Part shown: in pieces, positions 1-6,464 of the stretch
Numbering within the stretch: position 1 is the stretch's first letter
Layout: the number at the start of each line of letters is the position of its first letter
Source of the DNA: CAYXRK01 sp964467615
GTDB lineage: Bacteria > Hydrogenedentota > Hydrogenedentia > Hydrogenedentales > GCA-2746185
Direction of reading: 5' to 3'
DNA length: 8,113 nt
NCBI GenBank assembly: GCA_964467615.1
Contig: CAYXRK010000204.1
Location: 1 to 8,113, forward strand
Made by a program: the position numbers and the translations under genes
The notes under the pieces: model-generated
Databases searched by the model: none
What the model saw: only the letters and a program-made list of their open reading frames with translations
What the model was told of the DNA's origin: nothing

Positions 1-243
1 CGTAGGAGAAGGTTTCTGGCTCATTGATTTCTCTGTGTGTTGTGGTGAATGGACTGCTGTTTTTAGGTTGAGGGGATACTGGGCATTGGTGGCCTTTTTC
101 TGGGAGCGCTGCCCGCGTGGGTTCGTTGGGAGGGGAGTCAATCCGGCGGCGCGTTTGGCGCTGAGGCACGGGCTAGAAAGCCCGTGCTCCAATTGGTGTG
201 ATAAGGGTAGGTCATTTGAAATCGGGCAGGGAGAGACGAGCTT
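1..243. other. Upstream region without a convincing gene
   Basis: No supportable gene is seen here. A 70-codon plus-strand reading frame (35-247) exists, but its translation (starting MCCGEWTAVF) has no recognisable domain, no good ribosome binding site and runs into the start of the ATPase gene, so it is treated as chance. The stretch holds a perfect 9-bp hairpin at 166-187 and, near its end, a purine-rich AGGGAGAG (228-235) that serves as the ribosome binding site of the ATPase gene. No convincing -35/-10 pair could be picked out. The promoter of the transporter genes presumably lies here or further left. Confidence 0.6.
165..190 (+). repeat. REP-like palindromic hairpin, copy 1
   Basis: A perfect 9-bp stem, GCACGGGCT (166-174) and AGCCCGTGC (179-187), encloses the 4-base loop AGAA and is followed by TCC A (188-191). 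It is not followed by a T run, so it is a poor intrinsic terminator. Compact GC-rich palindromes with a conserved short flank between genes are typical of REP elements. A second hairpin of similar design, in the opposite orientation and also flanked by TTCCA, sits at 6013-6033. Assignment to one repeat family is inference; only a genome-wide copy count would settle it. Confidence 0.55.
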
Positions 244-1194
244 ATGATTAAGGCGGAAGGCCTCACGATGTATTACGGCCCCGTGGCCGCGCTCGAGAAT
301 GTTTCGTTCGAGGTGAAGAGCGGTGAAATCGTGGGCTTGCTCGGGCCGAACGGCGCGGGCAAATCCACGACGATGAAAATCCTGACGACGTATCTGCACC
401 CGACGCGGGGCACGGCGACGGTGGCCGGGGTGAACGTGCTCGAGGAACCTCTCGAGGTGCGCAAGCACATCGGCTATCTGCCCGAGACGTTGCCGCTGTA
501 TATGGACATGGAGGTGCGGGGCTACCTCAAATTCGTGGGCAAGGCGCGCGGGCTGAGCGGCGAGCGGCTCAAGGAGCGGACGGACCTCGTGCTCGAGGAA
601 GTCGGCCTGCAACCGATGTATCGCAAGGTCATCCGCGAGTTGTCGAAAGGCTTCAAGCAACGCACTGCGCTGGCCCAGGCGCTCATTCACGATCCGGACA
701 TCATCATTCTCGACGAGCCGACCTCGGGACTCGACCCGCACCAGATCGTCGAAATCCGGGGGCTCATCCGCAAGCTGGCGGTAGGCAAGACGGTGCTGCT
801 TTCGACGCACATCCTCACGGAAATCGAGGCGACGGCGGACCGCATCGTCATCATCAGCCGGGGCCAAGTCGTGGGCGACGGCACGGTCGAGGAGTTGCGG
901 TCGCGCGCGAAACGGTACGAGCGCGTGCGAGTGTCCGTCAAAGGCGAGCGGAAGGAAATCGAGCGGACGCTTTCGGGCGTGGCCGGGTGCCAGTCGGTCG
1001 AGTACATCGACGATCACGGCGGCTACGCCACGTTTGTCGTGAAGGGTAAACCGGGCACGGAGCTGTGGCGCGAGGTGAGCGGCGTCGCGCGCTCGAAGAA
1101 CTGGGAATTGCGTGAGCTCGCCGACAGGCCGCTCACACTCGAAGAGACCTTCCTCACATTGACCGAGAAGCAAGCGAAAGGGGAGGCCGCGTAA
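244..1194 (+). CDS. ABC transporter ATP-binding protein, GldA-like
   Basis: This is the cytoplasmic nucleotide-binding subunit of an ABC-2 type exporter-like system, 316 residues. Walker A is GPNGAGKST (residues 34-42), the signature is LSKGFKQR (133-140) in place of LSGGQ, Walker B plus D-loop is IIILDEPTSGLD (153-164), and the switch histidine is H189 in STH. The Q-loop position reads GYLPETLPLY (78-87), with glutamate where glutamine is usual, as remembered for GldA-type proteins. Residues from about 220 onward form a C-terminal extension of the kind found in many ABC-2 ATPases. The ATG is preceded by AGGGAGAG about 8-10 bases upstream. The stop codon TAA directly abuts the ATG of the permease gene, so co-translation is likely. 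The family is clear. The symbol gldA is not given because a role in gliding cannot be inferred here. Confidence 0.96.
   Translation: MIKAEGLTMYYGPVAALENVSFEVKSGEIVGLLGPNGAGKSTTMKILTTYLHPTRGTATVAGVNVLEEPLEVRKHIGYLPETLPLYMDMEVRGYLKFVGKARGLSGERLKERTDLVLEEVGLQPMYRKVIRELSKGFKQRTALAQALIHDPDIIILDEPTSGLDPHQIVEIRGLIRKLAVGKTVLLSTHILTEIEATADRIVIISRGQVVGDGTVEELRSRAKRYERVRVSVKGERKEIERTLSGVAGCQSVEYIDDHGGYATFVVKGKPGTELWREVSGVARSKNWELRELADRPLTLEETFLTLTEKQAKGEAA
1177..1186 (+). promoter_or_regulatory. Ribosome binding site of the permease gene, inside the ATPase gene
   Basis: AAAGGGGAGG ends 8 bases before the ATG at 1195 and lies within the last codons of the ATPase gene. With the stop and start codons directly adjoining (TAAATG), this supports translational coupling of the two transporter subunits and fixes the permease start. 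Confidence 0.75.
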
Positions 1195-3720
1195 ATGCGC
1201 AACATTCTGACCATCATGCGGCGCGACTTGGGGACGTATTTCACGTCGCCCATCGGCTACATTTTCATGATCGTGTTCGTGGCGATCAGCGTCGGGCTGT
1301 ACATCACGACGTTCTTCGCGTTTCCGGTCGCGGACATGCGCCCATACTTCGGCAATTTGCCGCTGTTGCTGTGCGTGTTCATTCCCGCCGTGACGATGCG
1401 GGTGTGGGCCGAGGAGCGCAAAGAGAACACCTGGGAAATGCTGCTGACGTTCCCGATGAAGGCCTGGGAGCTCGTTGCCGGGAAGTTCCTCGCGAGCCTC
1501 GCGTTCTTCGCGGTGACGCTCGCCGCGACGTTGACCGTCCCCGCGATGCTTTTCTACCTCGGCGACCCGGACAACGGCGCGGTCTTCGCCGGCTACTTCG
1601 GCACGTTGCTGCTCGGCGCGTATTTCCTCTCTATCGGAATTTTCTTTTCCGGTTTTTATAAGGACCAAATCATCGCGTTCGTTATCACGCTGCTGGTCTG
1701 CTTTGGGATTTTCCTCGTCGGCACGAATTTCATCGCCACGTTTATCGACGGTAACATCCCCGGCCTTGGCTCGCTGCTGATGGAACTCGTCGGGCTTTCG
1801 GACCACTACGAATCGTTCACGCGCGGCGTCGTCGAACTCGCCGACATCCTGTATTTCGCGGCGTGGACAGCGGTGTTTCTCCTGCTCAATGTGTTGTTCA
1901 TCGACATCCGCAGCCGCCCGAACGCCCGCTTGTATTTCTCGGCGACCGTCGCCGTTTGCGTCGTTATCGGTCTGCTCGGCAATTGGCTGGTTTCGGACAC
2001 AAGCCTCGTCCGGTTTGACGCGACCGAAGACAAGATTTACACGATGTCGGAGGCATCGAAGCGGATTCTTTCCGAACTCGACACGCCGGTGCAGGTGAAG
2101 TATTACGTCACGCCGAAAAACGAAATGCCCACCGGCCTGACGACCATCGAGGCGGACGTGACAAGTAAACTGCAGGAATTGGGAATCGCCGCGAACGGCA
2201 ACATCCAGTTCCAGCCGGTCCACCTCAGCGCTGCGAACGTCATCGGCGCGGAACCGGATTCGCCGGATGAGGACAAGAAAGACGAGGGCGACGAGGAGAC
2301 CGTCATCGAGAAGCGCATGCTCGAAAAGGGCGTGCAGCCGTTTTCCGTGCAAGCGATGAGCGAAGACCAGATGACGAACAAGCTGGTCTACTCGACCCTC
2401 GGCGTGGGCTACAAGGACAAGCAAGAGGAGCTGATCGCGCCCGTCATGCCGGAAAACCTCGACGAGCTCGAGTACCGCATCGTGAGCACGGTGTACAAAC
2501 TTACGCGCGAGAAGAAACCGGTCGTCGCGTTGTTCGCGCCCACCGAGGCGGTCAACATCGACCCGCAAATGAAGCAGATGCTCATGCAAATGGGCCAGGA
2601 AATTCCGACGAGCGAAGACCCGTACAAGATGGTGCAGCGCGTCCTCGACGCCGAAAAGTACGAAGTGCAGCGCGTGCATTTGACGGCGGAAAGCCCGATG
2701 CCGGAAGCCTACGACACGCTGGTCGTGATCAACCCGCGCGGCTTGAATGAACGCCAGCGCTGGGAACTCAACCGCGCGATTGTGTCCGGCAAGCCGGTCA
2801 TCATGGCCGTGCAAACCTACGAATGGGACTACACCCCCAACAACCGCGGCAGCGTCAGCATTTCGCGCCGCGAGGAAAACCCGAGCGTCAACGAATTGCT
2901 CGCGTCCTACGGTGTGCAAGTGAGCAAAGAAGTCCTGATGGACGAAAACCACATCGCGCTGACGGTCAGTTCCGGAAGCCTGATGGACCAGTTGACCGGC
3001 CGCGGGATGACGCTCCCGCTCCCGATGCACATCATGGTCAACAGCGACCAGATGGACCAGGAGACCTCGATCACCAGCCGCTTGTCCTCCGTGTTCTACC
3101 TTTGGGGCACCGCGCTGCAACTGGATGACGACACGCTCAAAGACACGAAATTGGACGTGAGGCCTTTGCTCTACTCGACTGCTAACTCATGGACCATCGG
3201 CGACACGAGTTCGCTGACGCAGGCGTCGTTCGTAAAGCCTGACACCGGCTTGCAGAAGTTCCCGTTGATGGCGATGGTCACGGGCCAATTCCCGAACGCT
3301 TATGACAGCGTCGAGCGTCCGGCCTGGCCGCAAGAACAGCCGCAACCCGGCCAGCCGCCCCGTCCGCCCGTGCCCGAAGACGGCCCCGCGCCCGCGATAA
3401 CGCCCGCGCCCGGCAAGCTAATCCTGATCGGCTGCTCGGAAATGTTCCGCGACAACTTCATCCAACAGGCCGGCAACATGGACCTCATCATGAACAGCAT
3501 CGACGCCATCACCCTGGGCGACGACATCGTGAACGTCCGCAGCCGCAAGCCCATCGATCGCGCAATCGGCAAGCCGACCAACAGCCAGCGCACGTTCTGG
3601 AAAACAGTGAACTACGGTTTCTCGCCTACACTCATCGCCGTCGCTGGAATCATGGTCACGACACTGCGCCGCCGCTCGCGAAACACATACACGCTTGCGC
3701 AGCAATCAGCGTCGGTGTAG
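1195..3720 (+). CDS. Fused ABC-2 permease and GldG-type auxiliary protein (GldF-GldG fusion)
   Basis: This 841-residue protein joins two parts that are separate GldF and GldG proteins in Flavobacterium. Residues 1-240 are an ABC-2/NosY-like permease: about six hydrophobic segments (near 18-40, 50-68, 97-120, 131-152, 157-182, 212-236) and the family stretch around WAEERKENTWEMLLTFP (71-87). A further membrane span (247-265) leads into the GldG part, opening with FDATEDKIYTMSEASKRIL (274-292). The large domain to about 780 is probably outside the cytoplasmic membrane (GldG/ABC_transp_aux type) and ends with KLILIGCSEMFRDNF (741-755), an NSIDAITLGDD segment (767-777) and VRSRK. A last span (about 803-823) is followed by an arginine-rich tail (825-829). 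Oddities are an acidic stretch (354-369) and a proline-rich insert (707-739). It pairs with the ATPase directly upstream. The substrate is unknown. Confidence 0.93.
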   Translation: MRNILTIMRRDLGTYFTSPIGYIFMIVFVAISVGLYITTFFAFPVADMRPYFGNLPLLLCVFIPAVTMRVWAEERKENTWEMLLTFPMKAWELVAGKFLASLAFFAVTLAATLTVPAMLFYLGDPDNGAVFAGYFGTLLLGAYFLSIGIFFSGFYKDQIIAFVITLLVCFGIFLVGTNFIATFIDGNIPGLGSLLMELVGLSDHYESFTRGVVELADILYFAAWTAVFLLLNVLFIDIRSRPNARLYFSATVAVCVVIGLLGNWLVSDTSLVRFDATEDKIYTMSEASKRILSELDTPVQVKYYVTPKNEMPTGLTTIEADVTSKLQELGIAANGNIQFQPVHLSAANVIGAEPDSPDEDKKDEGDEETVIEKRMLEKGVQPFSVQAMSEDQMTNKLVYSTLGVGYKDKQEELIAPVMPENLDELEYRIVSTVYKLTREKKPVVALFAPTEAVNIDPQMKQMLMQMGQEIPTSEDPYKMVQRVLDAEKYEVQRVHLTAESPMPEAYDTLVVINPRGLNERQRWELNRAIVSGKPVIMAVQTYEWDYTPNNRGSVSISRREENPSVNELLASYGVQVSKEVLMDENHIALTVSSGSLMDQLTGRGMTLPLPMHIMVNSDQMDQETSITSRLSSVFYLWGTALQLDDDTLKDTKLDVRPLLYSTANSWTIGDTSSLTQASFVKPDTGLQKFPLMAMVTGQFPNAYDSVERPAWPQEQPQPGQPPRPPVPEDGPAPAITPAPGKLILIGCSEMFRDNFIQQAGNMDLIMNSIDAITLGDDIVNVRSRKPIDRAIGKPTNSQRTFWKTVNYGFSPTLIAVAGIMVTTLRRRSRNTYTLAQQSASV

Positions 3721-3797
3721 GTAGCCGCAGAGAACTCGGCGTGCCGTAGCCGTAATCAAAGATCGCAATGGAGGATGAAATCGCTGGGGTAGGCGAC

Positions 3798-3850
3798 GGC
3801 CCCTCACCCGTCCACCCTTCGACACCCTCAGGGCGAACGGGTGAGGGGCC
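3798..3850. repeat. Large inverted repeat with nested dispersed-repeat-like core
   Basis: GGCCCCTCACCCGT (3798-3811) is perfectly complementary to ACGGGTGAGGGGCC (3837-3850), giving a 14-bp stem with a 25-base loop. The loop contains a second pairing possibility, CCCT (3815-3818) with AGGG (3830-3833), or TTCG (3818-3821) with CGAA (3834-3837). The core TTCGACACCCTCAGGGCGAA resembles a motif recalled as dispersed between genes in many environmental bacteria. The bases after the stem (TAAGGTGCGG) contain no T run, so an intrinsic terminator is unlikely. An mRNA-stabilising or processing hairpin between cistrons is possible but unproven. Confidence 0.75.
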
Positions 3851-3900
3851 TAAGGTGCGGGGATTTCGAAGCAAATATTGCGGAAAAACTCGTGGCGTAT

Positions 3901-3906
3901 AGGAGG
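3901..3906 (+). promoter_or_regulatory. Strong ribosome binding site of the DUF4340 gene
   Basis: AGGAGG matches the Shine-Dalgarno consensus and ends 9 bases before the ATG at 3916. It confirms this start, which also gives a short basic N-terminus followed directly by a membrane anchor. Confidence 0.8.
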
Positions 3907-3915
3907 CCATAAAGA

Positions 3916-5937
3916 ATGAAACCGAAGACATTGGCGATACTAGCCGGGGTGATGGTCGTGCTTGGCGGGTTGGTGTTCCTCAAACGGTCCGGCGACGGAC
4001 CCATCGGCATCACCAAAGAGGTCGAGCTCAAGCGCATGTTGCCCGAGGACCTCTCCTCGAGCGACGTTGCGAAACTCACGATGTACGCGGGCGCAAAGCC
4101 CGAGGAGAAACTGGTCCTCGCCAAGCAAGGCGACGCGTGGATCGTCGAGTCGCACTTCAACGCGCCCGTGCTTCAGACCAAGATCGATGAATACCTCAAG
4201 AAACTCGTAAACATAAAAGGCGAGTTCCGCGCCGCCGCGAAAGACGACGCGGGCCTGAAGGACTACGAGTTGGTGAGCGATCGCGCCTTCCACATCGAGG
4301 GTCGTGGCAAAGAGGGCGACGCGCCCCTGTTCCACGTGCTCGTCGGCGAATCGCCCAAGTACGGCAACATGTTTATGCGCGCGGACGGCTCGCTCGACAT
4401 TTTCGTGGGCGACGCGAACCTTCGCCAGGAAGCGGGCCTCAACTCCGAGGAAATTGGTGACGCGCCCGAGCCCGCGACGTGGCTCGACAAGACCATGCTA
4501 AAAATCGACAAGGAGGACATCAAGCGCATCGCGTTGACCTTGCCGGACAAAGACATCACGCTCGAGTACCGCGAGAAACCCTCCGAGGAACCTGCCCCGG
4601 AGCCAGCCCCCGCGGACGGCGCGACACCGCCTCCGCCCACACCGGAAAAACCCAAGGAATACGAATGGAAACTCGCCGGCGGCGGCTACGGTACGACGTT
4701 TAAGCAGCAGGGCGTCGATTCGTTGATCAGCAAACTCGTCGCGCTCAACGCGACCGACATCGTCGACCCGGCCAAGAAGGCCGAGTATGGTCTCGACGCG
4801 CCGAAATACGTCGCGCGCGTCACCCGCACGAAGGACGACGGCACGGACGAGGAGATCGTGATCGAAGGCGGCCGGCCCGATACGGCGGGCGACGGCTACC
4901 TGCGCCTCGCGAGTAGCGACAAAGACATCGTGTACAAAACCAACCGCTACGGCTTCGAGCAACTCTTCCCGAAGGGTTCGCAGTTGTTCGATTTGCCCAA
5001 GCTCACCGCGACCCCCGCGGACATTACCGCGATCGATTACAAAGCACCGAGCGGCCACGTCGTGCTGACGAAAGACGGCGAAGACTGGAAGGTGCAAGAG
5101 CCCGCGTCGCCGCTGCCGATGATCGAATCGAAGCCCACGAGTATCGCCAGCGCGCTCGCCTCGTGGAGGGCGGACGACTATTCGACGCCCGGCGCAGCCA
5201 CCGGTCTCGACGCACCGGCCTACAGCGTTACGTTTAAGACGAAGGACGGCGCTTCGCATACCATCGACATCGGCGCGAAGGCGGTCCATACCGACGGTTT
5301 CTACGCCCGGCTTGACGGCGGCACGGAGGTGCTCGTCGCCGCCAAGACGGACATCGACAAAATTTTCGCCGCGCCGAAGGACTTGTACGAGCGCGGCCTG
5401 TTGGACATCGCCGAAGACGACATCAAGCGCATCGACATTTCCCGCGATGGACAATCGTTCGCCATTGAGCGGGCGGCGGACACGTGGGAGGTCGTCGAGG
5501 GCGATGCCCGCACCCCGGCCGACCCGACCAAAGCCGAAGACCTGACTTTTGACCTCAACGATCTCGAAGGCGACGACCTGATCTTCGGCGACGGCTATGT
5601 CCTCGGCGGCATTGTCGGCACAATTAAGCTGACCATGGCCGACGGCGCCGAGCACACGCTAGCGATCGATACCGAACGCGACGGACACTACCCGGTCAAG
5701 GTCGACGCGATCCCGTCGGCGTTTCTTGTGAAGAAGGAAGACGTGGAAAAGGTCCTCGTCACGCCCGCCGCGCTCAAGCCCGCGCCACCCGCCGAAGAAA
5801 AACCCGCGGACGCGCAACCGGCCACGGAAACGCCAACGACCGATGCACCGGCGATCACCGTTACACCGGCGTCGCCGACGATTACCATCGATGCGCCCTC
5901 TGCGCCAGCGCCAGCGGCAACACCGCCCAATCCGTAG
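3916..5937 (+). CDS. DUF4340 domain-containing membrane-anchored protein
   Basis: 673 residues. The N-terminus MKPKTLAILAGVMVVLGGLVF is a single membrane anchor (about 5-22) or uncleaved signal, which places the rest outside the cytoplasmic membrane. The body consists of degenerate repeats in the style of DUF4340. LKIDKEDIKRIALTL (195-209) recurs as LDIAEDDIKRIDIS (496-509), GLDAPKYVARV (292-302) recurs as GLDAPAYSVTF (430-440), and GDAWIVESH (72-80), GEDWKVQEP (388-396) and ADTWEVVEG (521-529) are matching strand-turn units. Proline/glutamate/alanine-rich stretches lie at 222-246 and 613-673, the second forming a disordered-looking C-terminal tail. The gene ends in tandem TAG TAG. From memory, DUF4340 genes commonly follow GldA/GldF/GldG-type genes, as here, suggesting a partner of the transporter. 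The molecular function is not known. Confidence 0.9.
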   Translation: MKPKTLAILAGVMVVLGGLVFLKRSGDGPIGITKEVELKRMLPEDLSSSDVAKLTMYAGAKPEEKLVLAKQGDAWIVESHFNAPVLQTKIDEYLKKLVNIKGEFRAAAKDDAGLKDYELVSDRAFHIEGRGKEGDAPLFHVLVGESPKYGNMFMRADGSLDIFVGDANLRQEAGLNSEEIGDAPEPATWLDKTMLKIDKEDIKRIALTLPDKDITLEYREKPSEEPAPEPAPADGATPPPPTPEKPKEYEWKLAGGGYGTTFKQQGVDSLISKLVALNATDIVDPAKKAEYGLDAPKYVARVTRTKDDGTDEEIVIEGGRPDTAGDGYLRLASSDKDIVYKTNRYGFEQLFPKGSQLFDLPKLTATPADITAIDYKAPSGHVVLTKDGEDWKVQEPASPLPMIESKPTSIASALASWRADDYSTPGAATGLDAPAYSVTFKTKDGASHTIDIGAKAVHTDGFYARLDGGTEVLVAAKTDIDKIFAAPKDLYERGLLDIAEDDIKRIDISRDGQSFAIERAADTWEVVEGDARTPADPTKAEDLTFDLNDLEGDDLIFGDGYVLGGIVGTIKLTMADGAEHTLAIDTERDGHYPVKVDAIPSAFLVKKEDVEKVLVTPAALKPAPPAEEKPADAQPATETPTTDAPAITVTPASPTITIDAPSAPAPAATPPNP

Positions 5938-6012
5938 TAGACTTCATCCGAAACGAGGAACAGCGGGTAGCACCGGGGCGTCCGTGGCTTCGTCGTCACA
6001 AACGTAGTGGAA

Positions 6013-6033
6013 CGGCGGCACCTAAAGCCGCCG
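6013..6033 (-). repeat. REP-like palindromic hairpin, copy 2
   Basis: CGGCGGC (6013-6019) pairs perfectly with GCCGCCG (6027-6033) around the 7-base loop ACCTAAA. Read on the minus strand it is followed by TTCCA, matching the TCCA flank of the plus-strand hairpin at 166-187. No T run follows on either side. It sits just upstream of the ribosome binding site of the epoxide-hydrolase-like gene, where it could influence mRNA folding. Membership of a common repeat family with the first hairpin is inference. Confidence 0.5.
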
Positions 6034-6039
6034 CGATTC

Positions 6040-6046
6040 GGAGGAG
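6040..6046 (+). promoter_or_regulatory. Ribosome binding site deciding the start of the epoxide-hydrolase-like gene
   Basis: GGAGGAG ends 8 bases before the ATG at 6055. The open frame continues upstream to a GTG at 6007, but that start lies at the hairpin, has no Shine-Dalgarno sequence, and would add 16 residues absent from the expected family N-terminus. The start at 6055 is therefore preferred. Confidence 0.85.
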
Positions 6047-6054
6047 ATGGAGTC

Positions 6055-6426
6055 ATGAGCAATTGGATACCCACCGTAGAGGCGTTGATCTCGGCCTTCA
6101 ACACGAAAGACATAGACGCGATTATGTCGTTCTTTACCGTGGACGCCGTGTACCACAATATGCCGACCGGTCCCGTGAAGGGAACCGAGGCGGTGCGCAA
6201 CGTCATTTCGATGTTCATCCAGCCGGCCGAGGAGGTCAAGTGGGAAATCCTGAACATCGCGCAAGTTGGAAATACGGTCTTGACGGAACGGCTGGACAAC
6301 TTTGTCATTAAGGGCAAGCCCGTCGCGTTGCCCGTTATGGGCGCCTTTGAAATGCGCGACGGGAAGATTGCGGCTTGGCGCGACTATTTCGATTTCGCGA
6401 CGTGGCAGAAGCAGAACACGCGCTAA
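6055..6426 (+). CDS. Limonene-1,2-epoxide hydrolase family protein (SnoaL/NTF2-like fold)
   Basis: A 123-residue soluble protein whose whole length fits a single NTF2-like alpha+beta domain. The motifs are those of limonene-1,2-epoxide hydrolases: VDAVYHNMP (29-37), VLTERLD (75-81), PVMGAFEMRDGKI (93-105) and WRDYFD (108-113). By motif position Y33, N35, R79, D81 and an Asp in WRDYFD (probably D110) correspond to the Tyr-Asn-Arg-Asp-Asp set that binds and activates water in the Rhodococcus enzyme, so hydrolysis of an epoxide to a diol is plausible; the substrate cannot be told. No signal peptide is seen, so it should be cytoplasmic. It is 117 bases downstream of the DUF4340 gene and separated by a hairpin. 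No monooxygenase or terpene gene is nearby. SnoaL-like proteins without catalysis are the alternative, but the retained residues argue against that. Confidence 0.88.
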   Translation: MSNWIPTVEALISAFNTKDIDAIMSFFTVDAVYHNMPTGPVKGTEAVRNVISMFIQPAEEVKWEILNIAQVGNTVLTERLDNFVIKGKPVALPVMGAFEMRDGKIAAWRDYFDFATWQKQNTR

Positions 6427-6464
6427 GAACAGGCCGCGACGTATCCTCCTCGCCTCGTAGTCCA

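Larger units (their letters stand above)
3721..3915. other. 195-base gap between permease and DUF4340 genes
   Basis: No gene is seen. The gap carries the inverted repeat at 3798-3850 and the ribosome binding site AGGAGG (3901-3906) for the next gene. It is long compared with the zero-base spacing of the first two genes, so the DUF4340 gene may be expressed from the same transcript at a different level or from its own promoter. No clear promoter hexamers were identified. Confidence 0.6.

Noticed and set aside
35..247. 70-codon plus-strand reading frame before the ATPase gene
   Set aside because: No ribosome binding site, no recognisable domain, it contains the REP-like hairpin in its middle and overlaps the ATPase start; codon composition differs from the true genes.
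3798..3850. Intrinsic terminator after the permease gene
   Set aside because: The stem is strong but the loop is 25 bases and no T run follows, so it is better described as a repeat or mRNA hairpin.
3828..4160. Minus-strand reading frames around 3656-4335 spanning the permease-DUF4340 gap
   Set aside because: They run antisense to the ends of two clear genes, with no ribosome site or domain; the inverted repeat lies within them.
4498..5655. 385-codon minus-strand reading frame opposite the DUF4340 gene
   Set aside because: It is fully antisense to a gene with clear repeats, anchor and ribosome site. Long antisense open frames are expected where codon third positions are GC-rich, and its translation shows no domain.
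6007..6054. Extended N-terminus of the epoxide-hydrolase-like protein from GTG 6007
   Set aside because: The extension is encoded by the palindrome at 6013-6033, lacks a ribosome site, and the ATG at 6055 has a strong one.
5688..6317. 209-codon minus-strand reading frame across the gap before the epoxide-hydrolase-like gene
   Set aside because: It spans the reverse of two well-supported genes and the hairpin between them, and its glycine/alanine/serine/valine-rich part is just the complement of the Pro/Ala-rich tail.
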